Source: Paraburkholderia acidisoli
GTDB taxonomy: Bacteria > Pseudomonadota > Gammaproteobacteria > Burkholderiales > Burkholderiaceae
Direction: 5' to 3'
Length of the DNA: 64,000 nucleotides
Assembly (NCBI RefSeq): GCF_009789675.1
Contig: NZ_CP046913.1
Location: 248,001-312,000, forward strand
Shown piece after piece: positions 26,470 through 36,286 of this stretch; within the stretch, counting starts at the first letter, position 1; every line of letters begins with the position of its first letter. The position numbers were made by a program, and so were the translations under genes. The notes beneath the pieces were generated by a model. That model worked only from the letters and a program-made list of their open reading frames with translations. It was not told the DNA's origin and searched no databases.

Positions 26470-27231
26470 TCAGGCGTGCACGTGTCGCTCGCCGCACACG
26501 GGGCAATCGGGCTGACGCGCCACGCGCATCGTGTTCCATTCCATGCGCAGCGAGTCCAGCATCATGAGCCGCCCGACCAGCGTTTCGCCGATGCCGCCGA
26601 TCACGCGCAACGCCTCGGCCGCCTGCATCGCGCCGATGATGCCCACCGTGGGCGCGAACACGCCCATCGTCGAGCATGCGACTTCCTCGAACGGTTGATC
26701 TTCGGGAAACACGCAGGCGTAGCAGGGCGAGTCCTCGCGCCGGAAATCGAACGTGCTGATCTGGCCGTCGAAGCGCAGCGCCGCGCCCGAGACGAGCGGC
26801 ACGCCGTGCTGCACGCAGGCGCGATTGATCGCGTGGCGCGTGGCGAAGTTGTCGGTGCAGTCGAGCACGACGGTCGCGCCGGGCACGTGCGCATCGAGCC
26901 AGGCCGCGTCGATGCGCGTTTGCAGCGCACGCACCCGCACCTCGGGATTCAGGCGCGCGAGGGCGTCGCGGCCCGACTCGACCTTGGCGCGGCCGACGGC
27001 AGCCGTCTCATGCAGGATTTGGCGCTGCAGATTGGTGAGATCGACGCTGTCGTTGTCGACGAGCGTGAGCGTGCCCACGCCCGAGGCCGCGAGATACATC
27101 GCCGCGGGCGAGCCGAGACCGCCCGCGCCCACGACGATCGCGTGCGCGTCGAGAAAGCGCTGCTGCGCCTCGATGCCGATTTCGTCGACGAGAATATGGC
27201 GGGAATAGCGGAGGAGTTGGTCGTCGTTCAT
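26470..27231 (-). CDS. moeB: HesA/MoeB/ThiF family adenylyltransferase
   Basis: A 253-aa E1-like enzyme that adenylates the C-terminal Gly of a ubiquitin-fold sulfur carrier (MoaD or ThiS). The nucleotide motif GAGGLGSPAAMYLAASGVG, LVDNDSVDLTNLQRQ and CTDNFATRHAIN are intact, and two CxxC pairs (CYAC and CPVC near the C-terminus) give the structural zinc site. No MoaD or ThiS gene is adjacent, so MoeB versus ThiF is open. There is no rhodanese domain fused. Confidence 0.9.
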   Translation of the reverse strand: MNDDQLLRYSRHILVDEIGIEAQQRFLDAHAIVVGAGGLGSPAAMYLAASGVGTLTLVDNDSVDLTNLQRQILHETAAVGRAKVESGRDALARLNPEVRVRALQTRIDAAWLDAHVPGATVVLDCTDNFATRHAINRACVQHGVPLVSGAALRFDGQISTFDFRREDSPCYACVFPEDQPFEEVACSTMGVFAPTVGIIGAMQAAEALRVIGGIGETLVGRLMMLDSLRMEWNTMRVARQPDCPVCGERHVHA

Positions 27232-27382
27232 CGCGATGCGCAGGGTGCTGGCGCTGCGATGGGCCGGGGAGGCCGCGACATGCGCCGGGAGTACAGAACA
27301 CTATTGTACTGGCGCGGAGGGAGGCGCCTCGCGGCCCGCTTGCAGCAGCGGACCGCGAGGAGACAGCGGCAGACTTCGCGTG

Positions 27383-28960
27383 TTACTTCGCGGGTGCCGG
27401 AGCCGAAGCGGGCACCGGCGTGGAGGCGCCGGGCACGGCCGAAGCCGAAGGCTTCACGGCGATCGGCGCCGAAGCCGAGGTGGGCGGCTTCGCTTGCGCG
27501 AGGCGGCGTTCCATCGGCGACTTCGATTCGATCACGGGCTTGCCTTGCAGCTTGTTGAGCGCCTGCTGGAGCATGAAGTCGTCGTTCGAGCCGAACTCGA
27601 CCGGCTTGCGCTCGCGATCCTTCTGGCGCTGTTCCGGCGTCTTCTTGTCGTTCTGCTCTTCGAGCTGACGCAGCATGTCCATGCGTTCCTGCTCGCGCGT
27701 TTCCTGTTCCTTCTTCTCGTCCGGATCCTGGGTGTTCGCCAGGTGGTTCGAGTAGTCGACTTCGCGCGTGACGAGCGCGTCGTCCGGATCGCCGTCGGCG
27801 TACTGGTCGACCGCGACATCAGGACGGATGCCCTTGTTCTGGATCGAGCGGCCCGACGGCGTGTAGTAGTAGGCCGTGGTCAGACGCAGCGCGGTGTCGG
27901 CCGTCATCGGACGCACCGTTTGCACCGAACCCTTGCCGAAGGTGGTCTTGCCGATGATGAGCGCGCGCTTCTGGTCCTGCAGCGCGCCCGCGACGATTTC
28001 CGACGCCGACGCCGAGTAGGCGTTGGTCAGCACGATCATCGGCACGGTCTTGAACTCGGCCGCTTCGCCCTTGAGCGGGTCGCCGTCGAACGACGGCAGG
28101 CGGTAGTTCTCGTAGTTGTCGCGATAGACCTGCTTCGAATCGGGGATCTGGCCGTTCGTGGAGACGACGACCGAGTCCGCCGGCAGGAACGCGCCGGCCA
28201 CGCCCACCGCGCTCTGCAGCAGACCGCCGCCGTTGTTGCGCAGGTCGAGAATGAGGCCCTTGAGGTTCGGTTCCTGACGCGCGATGTCCTGCAGCTTGGC
28301 CGCGAGGTCGGGCGTGGTGCGTTCCTGGAAGCTCGTGACGCGGATGTACGCGTAGCCCGGCGCCAGGATCTTCGACTTCACGCTCTGCACCTTGATGATG
28401 GCGCGCGTGATCGTGAGCGGGAAGGTGCGGTCGTCGGTCTTGCGGAAGATCGTGAGCGTGACCTTGGTGCCCGGGTCGCCGCGCATCTGCTTGACGGCCT
28501 GGTCGAGCGTCATGCCGCGCACGGGCTTGTCGTTGATGCGCGTGATGAGGTCGCCCGGACGAATGCCGGCGCGGAACGCGGGCGTGTCTTCGATCGGCGA
28601 AATCACCTTGATGAGGCCGTCTTCCGACGAAATTTCGATACCGAGGCCCGCGAAGCGACCCTTGGTCTGCTCCTGAAGCTCTTGATAGTCGGTCTTGTCG
28701 AGATAGGACGAGTGCGGGTCGAGGCTCGACACCATGCCCTTGATGGCGGCGGTGAGGAGCTTCTTGTCGTCGACCGGCGTGACGTACTCATGCTTGATCT
28801 GACCGAACACTTCGGCGAAGAGACGCAGCTGGTCGAGCGGCAGCGGCTCGATCACGGTCTGCTGGGTTTGCTGCGCCTCGGCGGAAATCTGCAGGGTGGC
28901 AAATACGCCGGTCGCGAGGCCAGCGGCGATCAGGCCAATGTTTTTCAGGTTCTTTCGCAT
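27383..28960 (-). CDS. ctpA: S41 carboxyl-terminal processing protease (CtpA/Prc)
   Basis: A 525-aa periplasmic serine protease. A signal peptide (about 1-29) is followed by an N-terminal helical cap, a PDZ domain (about 95-180, GLGIEISSEDGLIKVISP) and the S41 catalytic core with the SASASE block (316-321) and the lysine K343 in TTFGKGSVQT. The C-terminal 120 residues are charged then Ala/Pro-rich. Start 28960 places the signal peptide first. It probably trims envelope proteins. gpmA lies upstream on the same strand across a 396-base gap in which I see nothing. Confidence 0.94.
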   Translation of the reverse strand: MRKNLKNIGLIAAGLATGVFATLQISAEAQQTQQTVIEPLPLDQLRLFAEVFGQIKHEYVTPVDDKKLLTAAIKGMVSSLDPHSSYLDKTDYQELQEQTKGRFAGLGIEISSEDGLIKVISPIEDTPAFRAGIRPGDLITRINDKPVRGMTLDQAVKQMRGDPGTKVTLTIFRKTDDRTFPLTITRAIIKVQSVKSKILAPGYAYIRVTSFQERTTPDLAAKLQDIARQEPNLKGLILDLRNNGGGLLQSAVGVAGAFLPADSVVVSTNGQIPDSKQVYRDNYENYRLPSFDGDPLKGEAAEFKTVPMIVLTNAYSASASEIVAGALQDQKRALIIGKTTFGKGSVQTVRPMTADTALRLTTAYYYTPSGRSIQNKGIRPDVAVDQYADGDPDDALVTREVDYSNHLANTQDPDEKKEQETREQERMDMLRQLEEQNDKKTPEQRQKDRERKPVEFGSNDDFMLQQALNKLQGKPVIESKSPMERRLAQAKPPTSASAPIAVKPSASAVPGASTPVPASAPAPAK

Positions 28961-29356
28961 AGAGATTGTTGCGTGCGGTCGAAGCGCGCGAGGGCGCGTG
29001 GGGCAGCGTCTAATGGAAAAGCGACGGACAAGTATAACTGCACACTTGCCGCGCCTGTGCATATGGCGCAAACGATGCGGTTAAGACAGCGGCGCGCGGG
29101 CGTGGTTCGCAAGTCGTGTGCCGCAAAGCCATGACTGGCGCGGCGATGGCGCGGCCCTGACGCACAACTGGCAGTTTTGCCAGACGCGCGGTGAAAAACG
29201 GGCAAGGCGCGCGGGCAACGGCGATCACGGCAACGGAAGCCGTGACGGAAGCGACGAACGCCGCGTGACGGTGGCCGCGCGGCGTTCGTGGTACTGCGAT
29301 GGCGCTCGTTGTACCTTGCTGGCACGCGCGAGGCGAACGAGGCCGGGGTGGCGAGC
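28961..29356. other. ctpA-gpmA intergenic, no feature seen
   Basis: A 396-base gap between two minus-strand genes. I see no good promoter, hairpin with T tract, repeat or coding frame with a ribosome site. Confidence 0.5.
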
Positions 29357-30106
29357 TTAGCCCGCCTTCTTGCCCTGGTTCGCGACGGCCGCTTGGGCCT
29401 TCGCGATGGCTTCGGCGTCGCCGAGGTAGTAATGCTTGATCGGCTTGAGGTTTTCGTTGAGTTCGTAGACGAGCGGCACGCCGTTCGGGATGTTCAGGCC
29501 GACGATGTCGCTGTCCGAAATGCCGTCGAGATACTTCACGAGCGCGCGGATCGAGTTGCCGTGCGCGGCGATCACCACCTTCTTGCCGCCCTTGATGGCC
29601 GGTGCGATCGACTCGTTCCAGATCGGCATGACGCGCGCGACGGTATCCTTCAGGCACTCGGTGAGCGGCAGCTCTTCGCGCGGCACCTTCGCGTAGCGCG
29701 GGTCGTCATAGGCCGTGCGCGGATCGGTGGCTTCGAGCGCGGGCGGCGGCGTGTCGTAGCTGCGGCGCCAGACGAGCACCTGGTCGTCGCCGAACTTCGC
29801 CGCCGTTTCGGCCTTGTTCAGGCCCGAAAGCGCGCCGTAATGGCGTTCGTTCAGGCGCCACGAGTGGACCACGGGCAGGTACATGAGGTCCATTTCGTCC
29901 TGCACGTGCCAGAGCGTGCGGATCGCGCGCTTGAGCACCGAGGTGTAGGCGATGTCGAAGGTGTAGCCGGATTCCTTGAGCAGCTGGCCCGCCTGACGGG
30001 CTTCGCGGTTGCCCTGCTCGGTGAGGTCGACGTCCACCCAGCCGGTGAAGCGGTTTTCCTTGTTCCACGTCGATTCGCCGTGGCGGATGAGTACGAGTTT
30101 GTACAT
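29357..30106 (-). CDS. gpmA: 2,3-bisphosphoglycerate-dependent phosphoglycerate mutase
   Basis: A 249-aa glycolytic mutase interconverting 3- and 2-phosphoglycerate, the same length as E. coli GpmA. Histidine phosphatase motif [10 protein letters not shown] carries the phospho-His (H9); [22 protein letters not shown] and [19 protein letters not shown] complete the family signature. The start at 30106 gives [11 protein letters not shown]; the ORF extension upstream is non-coding. Divergent from the rhodanese gene. Confidence 0.97.
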   Translation of the reverse strand: MYKLVLIRHGESTWNKENRFTGWVDVDLTEQGNREARQAGQLLKESGYTFDIAYTSVLKRAIRTLWHVQDEMDLMYLPVVHSWRLNERHYGALSGLNKAETAAKFGDDQVLVWRRSYDTPPPALEATDPRTAYDDPRYAKVPREELPLTECLKDTVARVMPIWNESIAPAIKGGKKVVIAAHGNSIRALVKYLDGISDSDIVGLNIPNGVPLVYELNENLKPIKHYYLGDAEAIAKAQAAVANQGKKAG

Positions 30107-30324
30107 GAGGATGCCGGTCGGTAGTGAAGGAAGCGGTAATCGGGGACGGTTGCGGTGCGCGCGGTGCATACTGGCACGCGCGCTGCGGCGGACCTTCCCG
30201 CGGGCGCGCACCCGAGGCTGGGGGGCGGTCACCCTGCGACAAACGCTTATTTTATAATGAGCGGATTGCCTGAATCCGGTTTTCCGCGATTTCTCCGAAT
30301 TTCTCTTTCACCGGCGGACCTTTC

Positions 30325-30735
30325 GTGACGTTCTTCACCAATTACATCAATCTTGTACTTATCGCGATCGTCCTCATCTCCGGGGGGATGCTCCTGTGGC
30401 CGACGCTCAAGCGCGGCGGCCGCGGCGGCGTGTCGGCCGGCGAGGCCACGCAGATGATCAACCGCCGCAACGCGGTCGTGATCGACCTGCGCTCCGCGGA
30501 AGAATTCGCGAAGGGCCACTTGCCTTCGGCGCGCCATATCGCCTTCGGCGAACTGGCGTCGAAAGCCGCTCAGCTCACGAAGAACAAGAGCACCCCGGTA
30601 TTGCTGGTTTGCCAGACCGGCCAGCAATCGCACAAGGCCCTGCGCCTCGTGACGGAGGCCGGTTACGCCGACGCCCACGTGCTCGACGGCGGCGTGGACG
30701 CCTGGCAGAAGGCCGGCATGCCGGTCGTCAAATAA
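30325..30735 (+). CDS. membrane-anchored rhodanese-like protein
   Basis: A 136-aa single-domain rhodanese with an N-terminal TM (about residues 8-26). The active-site loop is LVCQTGQQS with the persulfide cysteine C96. It is the first gene of a rhodanese-grxC-secB-gpsA run seen in many proteobacteria (E. coli yibN-grxC-secB-gpsA). The GTG start at 30325 begins MTFFTNYINLV. Sulfur transfer or thiol redox role is inferred from the fold. A TATAAT at 30253-30258 is a possible -10. Confidence 0.92.
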   Translation: MTFFTNYINLVLIAIVLISGGMLLWPTLKRGGRGGVSAGEATQMINRRNAVVIDLRSAEEFAKGHLPSARHIAFGELASKAAQLTKNKSTPVLLVCQTGQQSHKALRLVTEAGYADAHVLDGGVDAWQKAGMPVVK

Positions 30736-30746
30736 GGAGGTTCGAA

Positions 30747-31010
30747 GTGAACAAGGTTGTGATGTATAGCACCCAGGTGTGCCCGTATTGCCAGATGGCC
30801 GAACGTCTTTTAAAGTCGCGCGGCGTCGAGCACATCGAAAAGGTGCTGATCGACCGGGACCCGGCGCGGCGCGAAGAGATGATGACGCGCACCGGCCGGC
30901 GCACCGTGCCGCAGGTTTTCATCGGCGAGACGCATGTGGGCGGTTACGATGACCTCTCCGCGCTCGACCGCGCGGGCGGCCTCACGCCGCTGCTCGAAGC
31001 CGCCGCTTGA
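30747..31010 (+). CDS. grxC: glutaredoxin 3
   Basis: An 87-aa dithiol glutaredoxin, reduced by glutathione. The active site is C12-P-Y-C15, with TVPQVFIG (cis-Pro) and GGYDDLSALD glutathione-binding motifs. GTG start: AAGGAGG ends 6 bases before 30747, a near-ideal site that settles the start. It lies 11 bases after the rhodanese gene and upstream of secB. Confidence 0.95.
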   Translation: MNKVVMYSTQVCPYCQMAERLLKSRGVEHIEKVLIDRDPARREEMMTRTGRRTVPQVFIGETHVGGYDDLSALDRAGGLTPLLEAAA

Positions 31011-31219
31011 GGTCGGGGGCGCGCCGTTGTCGGGCGCGCTGCCGGCGCCGGGCGTCGCGGTGTAGCGCCGCAAGGTTTCGGCCCGCGCATGGACCGCAAG
31101 GTTCGCGCGGGCCTGTTGCCGTTCACCGGCAATCATTGCCGTAAGGCGGCCGCGTGTTCGTGCTGCGAGATGCCACGAAAACGAGGCCGTGATCCATTCA
31201 ATCAGGGAAGCTAATCATC

Positions 31220-31687
31220 ATGTCTGACGAGAACAACCAGCCGTTCTTCAACATCCAGCGCATCTACCTCAAGGACATGTCGCTCGAGCAGCCGAATTCG
31301 CCGGCTATCTTCCTTGAGCAGGACATGCCGTCGGTGGAAGTGGAAGTCGACGTCAAGGCCGAGCGCCTCGCCGAGTCCGTGTTCGAGATCCTCGTCACGG
31401 GTACGGTCACGGCCAAGGTCAAGGACAAGGTCGCGTTCCTGATCGAAGCCAAGCAAGCCGGTATCTTCGACATCCGCAACATTCCGGTCGAACAGGTCGA
31501 CCCGCTCGTGGGCATCGCCTGCCCGACGATCCTGTTCCCGTACCTGCGCTCGAACATCGCCGACGCGATCACGCGTGCGGGCTTCCCGCCGATCCACCTC
31601 GCGGAAATCAACTTCCAGGCGCTCTACGAGCAACGTCTGCAGCAACTCGCGCAGCAGCCCGAAGGCGCGAGCAACGCCACGCACTGA
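31220..31687 (+). CDS. secB: protein-export chaperone SecB
   Basis: A 155-aa tetrameric cytosolic chaperone that holds preproteins unfolded and hands them to SecA. Family blocks are [45 protein letters not shown] and [21 protein letters not shown] lies upstream of the ATG. Neighbours grxC and gpsA reproduce the conserved proteobacterial cluster. Confidence 0.97.
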   Translation: MSDENNQPFFNIQRIYLKDMSLEQPNSPAIFLEQDMPSVEVEVDVKAERLAESVFEILVTGTVTAKVKDKVAFLIEAKQAGIFDIRNIPVEQVDPLVGIACPTILFPYLRSNIADAITRAGFPPIHLAEINFQALYEQRLQQLAQQPEGASNATH

Positions 31688-31743
31688 TCGCGCTGCGATC
31701 GTTGCTTGACTGACTTCACGAATCACCGGTGCGGAGTATCGGA

Positions 31744-32742
31744 ATGAAAATCGCCGTTCTCGGCGCCGGAGCGTGGGGCACCGCGCTGGCAGGGCATCTG
31801 GCTCAGGCGCATGACACGGTGTTGTGGGCGCGCGATGGCGCGCTCGTCGACACGCTGCGCCAGACGCACGAAAACGCCCGCTATCTCGCCGGCGTCGCGC
31901 TGCCCGAATCCCTGCGCTATGAAACGGATCTCGCCGCCGCGCTCGACCATGGCTCGGGCGAGGCGGATCTCGTCGTGCTCGCCACGCCCGTCGCGGGCCT
32001 GCGCGACACGCTGCGTACCTTGCGCGACATGGGCCGTGTGCCCGCGCATTTCGTCTGGCTCTGCAAGGGCTTCGAAGCGGCGTCGCAATTGATGCCGCAC
32101 CAGGTCGTCGCGGCCGAACTGACGGAGCACGCGAGCAATGGCGTCCTCTCGGGCCCGAGTTTCGCGCGCGAAGTGGGCGACGGCCTGCCGGTCGCGCTCA
32201 CCGTGGCGAGCGCCTCGGCCGCCTGCCGCGAGCGTACGCTGGACGCGTTCCATCACCGCGCCATGCGCATCTATACCGGCGACGACGTCGTGGGCGTGGA
32301 AGTGGGCGGCGCGGTCAAGAACGTGCTCGCGATCGCGACCGGCATTTCCGACGGCCTCGGCCTCGGCCTCAACGCGCGCGCCGCGCTCATCACGCGCGGC
32401 CTCGCGGAAATGACGCGGCTCGGCGCCGCGCTCGGCGGCCGCGCCGAAACCTTCACGGGGCTCACGGGCCTCGGCGACCTCATTCTCACCGCCACGGGCG
32501 ATCTCTCGCGCAACCGCACGGTTGGCAAGCAGCTCGCGAGCGGCCGCACACTCGACGACATTCTCGGCGCGCTCGGCCATGTCGCCGAAGGCGTACGCTG
32601 CGCGCAGGCGGTACTCGCGATCGCGCGCGCCCATGGCATCGACATGCCGATCACCGAGGCGGTCTGCGCCGTGCTGTTCGACGGCACCGCGCCGCGCGAC
32701 GCCGTGAGCGCATTGCTCAGGCGCGACGCCAAGGCGGAATAG
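31744..32742 (+). CDS. gpsA: NAD(P)H-dependent glycerol-3-phosphate dehydrogenase
   Basis: A 332-aa cytosolic dehydrogenase making sn-glycerol 3-phosphate from dihydroxyacetone phosphate for phospholipid synthesis. The Rossmann motif [13 protein letters not shown] opens the protein; [12 protein letters not shown] and [28 protein letters not shown] carry the substrate lysines. Start 31744 (GGAG upstream) is chosen over the ATG five codons earlier. It lies 56 bases after secB. Confidence 0.96.
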   Translation: MKIAVLGAGAWGTALAGHLAQAHDTVLWARDGALVDTLRQTHENARYLAGVALPESLRYETDLAAALDHGSGEADLVVLATPVAGLRDTLRTLRDMGRVPAHFVWLCKGFEAASQLMPHQVVAAELTEHASNGVLSGPSFAREVGDGLPVALTVASASAACRERTLDAFHHRAMRIYTGDDVVGVEVGGAVKNVLAIATGISDGLGLGLNARAALITRGLAEMTRLGAALGGRAETFTGLTGLGDLILTATGDLSRNRTVGKQLASGRTLDDILGALGHVAEGVRCAQAVLAIARAHGIDMPITEAVCAVLFDGTAPRDAVSALLRRDAKAE

Positions 32743-32908
32743 GGCGGCGCCGGCCGGGTTGACGTGGCCTGAGATAACTCGAGGCAACGCGATACAACGC
32801 GAGGCGGACGGTTTGCGCGGCGTCACCGCCGCGCGGGCTCGCGCCATGCTGGCAATGCCCGTTGATAGCGGCGCGCTAGCCGCGCTTCAGGCCGATCAGG
32901 AGGACCGT

Positions 32909-33442
32909 ATGCTCACGCTCGCGAATTGCCGCATCGAGGCGCAAGCCGTCGACATCACCACGCTCGCCGTGGATGCCATCGTGAATGCCGCGAACGAGTC
33001 GCTGCTGGGCGGCGGCGGCGTGGATGGCGCGATTCACCGCGCCGCCGGTCCCGAATTGCTGCGCGAATGCGAGACGCTGCACGGCTGCCCGACCGGCGAC
33101 GCCAAAATCACGCGCGGCTACCGTTTGCCCGCGAAACACGTCATCCACACGGTCGGACCGGTCTGGCACGGCGGCCACCGCGACGAAGCCTTCCTGCTGG
33201 CCGCCTGCTACCGGCGCTCGCTCGAAGTCGCGCACGAGGCGGGCGTGACGAGCCTCGCGTTTCCGGCGATCAGTTGCGGCGTGTATCGCTTTCCGCCGGA
33301 CGAAGCCGTGCGGATCGCCGTGCAAACGGTGATCGACGGCCTGCCGCAATCGCCCAAACTCCGGCACGTGATCTTCGCGTGCTTCGATCAGCCCATGCTC
33401 GCGCGCTACGAGCAGGCGCTCGCCGCGCGCGCGAACGCCTGA
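32909..33442 (+). CDS. macro-domain O-acetyl-ADP-ribose deacetylase
   Basis: A 177-aa single macro domain (MacroD/YmdB-like) that removes ADP-ribose or O-acetyl-ADP-ribose modifications. Signature parts are [23 protein letters not shown] near the N-terminus and [12 protein letters not shown] with the phosphate loop. Start 32909 follows AGGAGG at 32898-32903; the 50-codon in-frame extension upstream is non-coding. It is on the same strand as gpsA after 166 bases. Confidence 0.92.
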   Translation: MLTLANCRIEAQAVDITTLAVDAIVNAANESLLGGGGVDGAIHRAAGPELLRECETLHGCPTGDAKITRGYRLPAKHVIHTVGPVWHGGHRDEAFLLAACYRRSLEVAHEAGVTSLAFPAISCGVYRFPPDEAVRIAVQTVIDGLPQSPKLRHVIFACFDQPMLARYEQALAARANA

Positions 33443-33465
33443 GCCGGAAACGGCGCCTGTGCGGC

Positions 33466-33936
33466 TTATTCGCCGCCTTCGAAACCGGCCTGCCGCCACG
33501 CTTCGAACACCACCACCGCCACCGTATTCGACAGATTGAGGCTGCGATTGCCCGGCCGCATGGGCAGGCGCACGCGCTGTTCATTCGCGAAGCGGTCGAG
33601 CACCGCGTCGGGCAGGCCGCGCGTTTCCGCGCCGAACACGAACCAGTCGCCGGGCGTGAACGCGTGCGCGTGAAAACGCCCCGACCCGCGCGTCGTGAAC
33701 GCGAACAGGCGCGCCGGGTCGGGCGTTTCGGCCGCGAGGAAGGCGTCCCAGTCGCGATGCACCTGCATTTGCGCGTATTCGTGATAGTCGAGGCCCGCGC
33801 GGCGCAGTTTGGCGTCGTCGAGCGGGAAGCCGAGCGGCTCGATCAGATGCAGCCGCGCGCCGGTGTTGGCGCACAGGCGGATCACGTTGCCGGTATTCGG
33901 GGGAATTTCCGGTTCGACCAGAACGACGTTGAACAT
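33466..33936 (-). CDS. trmL: tRNA (cytidine(34)-2'-O)-methyltransferase
   Basis: A 156-aa SPOUT-class methyltransferase that 2'-O-methylates the wobble base of tRNA-Leu isoacceptors. Knot-forming motifs are PEIPPNTGNVIRLCANTGARLHLI, FGAETRGLP and RLPMRPGNRSLNLSNTVAVV. The start at 33936 gives MFNVVLVEPEIPP. It lies 41 bases after the comF stop on the same strand, so they may be cotranscribed. Confidence 0.95.
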   Translation of the reverse strand: MFNVVLVEPEIPPNTGNVIRLCANTGARLHLIEPLGFPLDDAKLRRAGLDYHEYAQMQVHRDWDAFLAAETPDPARLFAFTTRGSGRFHAHAFTPGDWFVFGAETRGLPDAVLDRFANEQRVRLPMRPGNRSLNLSNTVAVVVFEAWRQAGFEGGE

Positions 33937-33977
33937 GGCGATGGGACTCTCTGAAACGGGTAGACGAATGAGGGCTT

Positions 33978-34973
33978 TCAGTCCTTGGGCGTGCGCAGCG
34001 CGACGAAATTCGTCACGCGGCGGGCACCCGCGGCCTTGAGCGTGTGCGCGAGCGCGTCGAGCGTGGCGCCCGAGGTCATCACGTCGTCGACCACGCCCAC
34101 GTGCGCGCCTTGCACGGCGCACTCGAGCGCCGGATCGAGCACGAACGCGCGGCCCACGTTGCGGCGGCGCGTGTCGCGATCGAGCTTCGATTGCGGCGCG
34201 GTGTGCAGCACGCGGCGCACGAGTGTGGCTTCCGCGCGCGCATTCAGATGTTGCGCGAGCGGCCGCGCGATAAGCCACGCCTGGTTGTAGCCGCGCTCGA
34301 TCATGCGTTCACGCGACAGCGGCACGGGCACGACGAGGTCGGGCATGCCCTGCGCATCGAAGCTATCGTGCGCCAGACGCGCGAGCCGCCGCGCGAATTC
34401 TTCGCCGAGCGCGAGGCGCGCGCGAAACTTCAGGCCGAGCGCGAGCAGATCGAGCGGGGCGCGATAGTCGGCGAGCGCGAGCGTGGCGTCGAACGCGGGC
34501 GGCGACTGCGTGCACGCGCTACAGCGATAGCGCGCCGCCGCGTGCGATGCTGTGTGCGATTTTGCGTGCGATTGATCGGCTGTCCGAAATGCTCGCGAGA
34601 GCGGCACGGCGCACACGGTGCAGCGCAGGCGCGGCTCGTTCCAGTACGCGGCGTCGCAGGACACGCAAAGCGAGGCTCGCGACAAATTGCCGCATAATGA
34701 GCACCGGTTTGGAAACACCAGTGGCAGCACGAAGTGGGTGAGCCGCGGCCAGTGCGCGCGCGCTTGCCGGCAGGCGCGCGCGCACCGCGCGACGGCCGGG
34801 GCGCGAGACGCAGTTTTGCGCGCCGTGATTTGCGCCGTGATTCGCGCCGTGATCCGTGCCCGCTCCCGCGCGGGACTTCGCGCGGCGTCGGGCGCGGCGA
34901 CGGGCGTCATGCACGAGGTGTCGGGCGGCGCGGCGCGGCGAGGCGCGGGGTCGGGCAAAACGGGCGGCGGCAT
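33978..34973 (-). CDS. comF: ComF family protein (phosphoribosyltransferase-like)
   Basis: A protein of about 331 aa. After a variable N-terminal part, the zinc region has four CxxC pairs (CSLC, CVSC, CTVC, CSAC), followed by a PRTase-like domain with VPVPLSRERMIERGYNQA and the PRPP loop GVVDDVMTSGATLDA. ComF proteins act in DNA uptake or related metabolism. The start is uncertain: ATG at 34973, 34910 or 35060; the last would overlap the opposite gene. The N-terminal part has a tandem Ile-Thr-Ala-Arg/Gln repeat encoded by 12-bp units at 34820-34855, unlike the conserved core. Confidence 0.85.
   Translation of the reverse strand: MPPPVLPDPAPRRAAPPDTSCMTPVAAPDAARSPARERARITARITAQITARKTASRAPAVARCARACRQARAHWPRLTHFVLPLVFPNRCSLCGNLSRASLCVSCDAAYWNEPRLRCTVCAVPLSRAFRTADQSHAKSHTASHAAARYRCSACTQSPPAFDATLALADYRAPLDLLALGLKFRARLALGEEFARRLARLAHDSFDAQGMPDLVVPVPLSRERMIERGYNQAWLIARPLAQHLNARAEATLVRRVLHTAPQSKLDRDTRRRNVGRAFVLDPALECAVQGAHVGVVDDVMTSGATLDALAHTLKAAGARRVTNFVALRTPKD
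34820..34855. repeat. 12-bp tandem repeat inside comF 5' region
   Basis: GCGCCGTGATTT, GCGCCGTGATTC and GCGCCGTGATCC follow one another, encoding repeated Ile-Thr-Ala in the comF N-terminus on the minus strand. Confidence 0.7.
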
Positions 34974-35058
34974 CGAAAGCGGCCCGTGCGCGGGCTCGTT
35001 GAACTGAAAGGATGGGAGTGAGCGAGTATACTTCGCAGACTTCGCCAATACGATCGAC

Positions 35059-36036
35059 ATGTCCCCGTCTCCCGCAAGAACTGGCCGTCCGGACTATGAA
35101 ACCGGACATTTGCGGCGCATCTTCGATCGCCGTGCGGCGACTTTCGACGAAGTCGCCTTCCTGCCGCGCGAAATTGCCCAGCGCATGCGCGAGCGCCTCG
35201 AATACATCAAGGTGAATCCCGCGAGCGTGCTCGACATCGGCTGCGGCGCGGGCGACGACCTGCCCGGCCTGCGCGAGCGCTTTCCCGAAGCGCCCGTGTT
35301 CGGCGCCGATCTCTCCCTCGCCATGCTGCAACGCGCGCGTGCGCACGACGCCGGCGACACCAGCTGGCGGCGCTTTCTGCCCGCGTCCGTCGGGCGTGCG
35401 CTCGGCGCGCGTGGTCCGCGTTTCGCGCAGGCCGACTTCGCCGAACTGCCGTTCGCGCACGGCGCCTTCGAACTGCTCTGGTCGAATCTCGCGCTGCACT
35501 GGCATCCGCGCCCGGACCTCGTGTTCGGCGAATGGCAGCGCGTGCTCAAGGTCGACGGTCTGCTGATGTTCAGCACGCTCGGCCCCGACACGCTCAAGCA
35601 GTTGCGCGGCGCGTTCGCCGAAGTCGAAGCCGCGCACGGCGTCGGCTCGCGCGCGCACGTGATCGATTTCGTCGACATGCACGATCTCGGCGACATGCTC
35701 GTCGAGAACGGCTTCGAAATTCCGGTGATGGATCAGGAAACGCTGACCGTCACCTACACGACGCCGGAGAAACTGCTCGCCGACGTGCGCCGTTGGGGCG
35801 CATACCCATTCGCGCGCGAGAGCGCTACCATCGCCGGTTCGCGACGGCTGCACCGCGCGCTGCTGGCGGCGCTCGAAGCGCGCCGCGCGACCGAAGGCCC
35901 GCATGCGGGCACGATCCCGCTGACCTTCGAGATCATCTACGGCCACGCATGGAAAGCCGTGCCGCGCACCACGGCCGAAGGTCACGGCATCGTGCGTATC
36001 GAAGATATCGGGCGCGGTCCGGCAAGGAATCGGTGA
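35059..36036 (+). CDS. SAM-dependent methyltransferase, BioC-like
   Basis: A 325-aa class I methyltransferase. Motif I is VLDIGCGAGDDLPGL; motif II region is QADFAELPFAHGAFELLWSNLALHWHPRP, close to BioC (malonyl-ACP O-methyltransferase) and to NDUFAF5-type proteins. The C-terminal FEIIYGHAWKAVPRTTAEG is BioC-like, as in biotin-synthesis enzymes of Burkholderia. No other bio genes are here, so substrate remains open. Divergent from comF with about 85 bases between, sharing a promoter region. Confidence 0.8.
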   Translation: MSPSPARTGRPDYETGHLRRIFDRRAATFDEVAFLPREIAQRMRERLEYIKVNPASVLDIGCGAGDDLPGLRERFPEAPVFGADLSLAMLQRARAHDAGDTSWRRFLPASVGRALGARGPRFAQADFAELPFAHGAFELLWSNLALHWHPRPDLVFGEWQRVLKVDGLLMFSTLGPDTLKQLRGAFAEVEAAHGVGSRAHVIDFVDMHDLGDMLVENGFEIPVMDQETLTVTYTTPEKLLADVRRWGAYPFARESATIAGSRRLHRALLAALEARRATEGPHAGTIPLTFEIIYGHAWKAVPRTTAEGHGIVRIEDIGRGPARNR

Positions 36037-36152
36037 CGTAATAAGGGGGCTTTCGTTATGCCTGAAATTAGCGCCTGAAAAGCTCTCGAATTTATCTCGA
36101 AAAATCGCTGAAATGCCCGCTGGTATTGGGTTTGCGGGAGTTTGAGGCTTGC
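36037..36152. other. gap after the methyltransferase gene
   Basis: The first half of the 250-base gap before the DUF2244 gene shows no terminator or ORF; the second half holds the sigma-70 promoter. Confidence 0.5.
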
Positions 36153-36181
36153 TTGAAGGGCCTGGGGATCGCGCCTATAAT
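36153..36181 (+). promoter_or_regulatory. sigma-70 promoter for the DUF2244-cox genes
   Basis: TTGAAG (36153-36158), a 17-base spacer and TATAAT (36176-36181) form a near-consensus promoter, with the predicted start about 100 bases before the DUF2244 gene. Confidence 0.75.
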
Positions 36182-36286
36182 GCGCAGGTCGCTACGCGGA
36201 AGGGTCCCCAAATCCGTATCTGCCCGCAGTTGTGCAAGGCGCGGCGCGGCGATAGTCTGAGGTTGTTGCAGTGGGGGAAGCGAACG

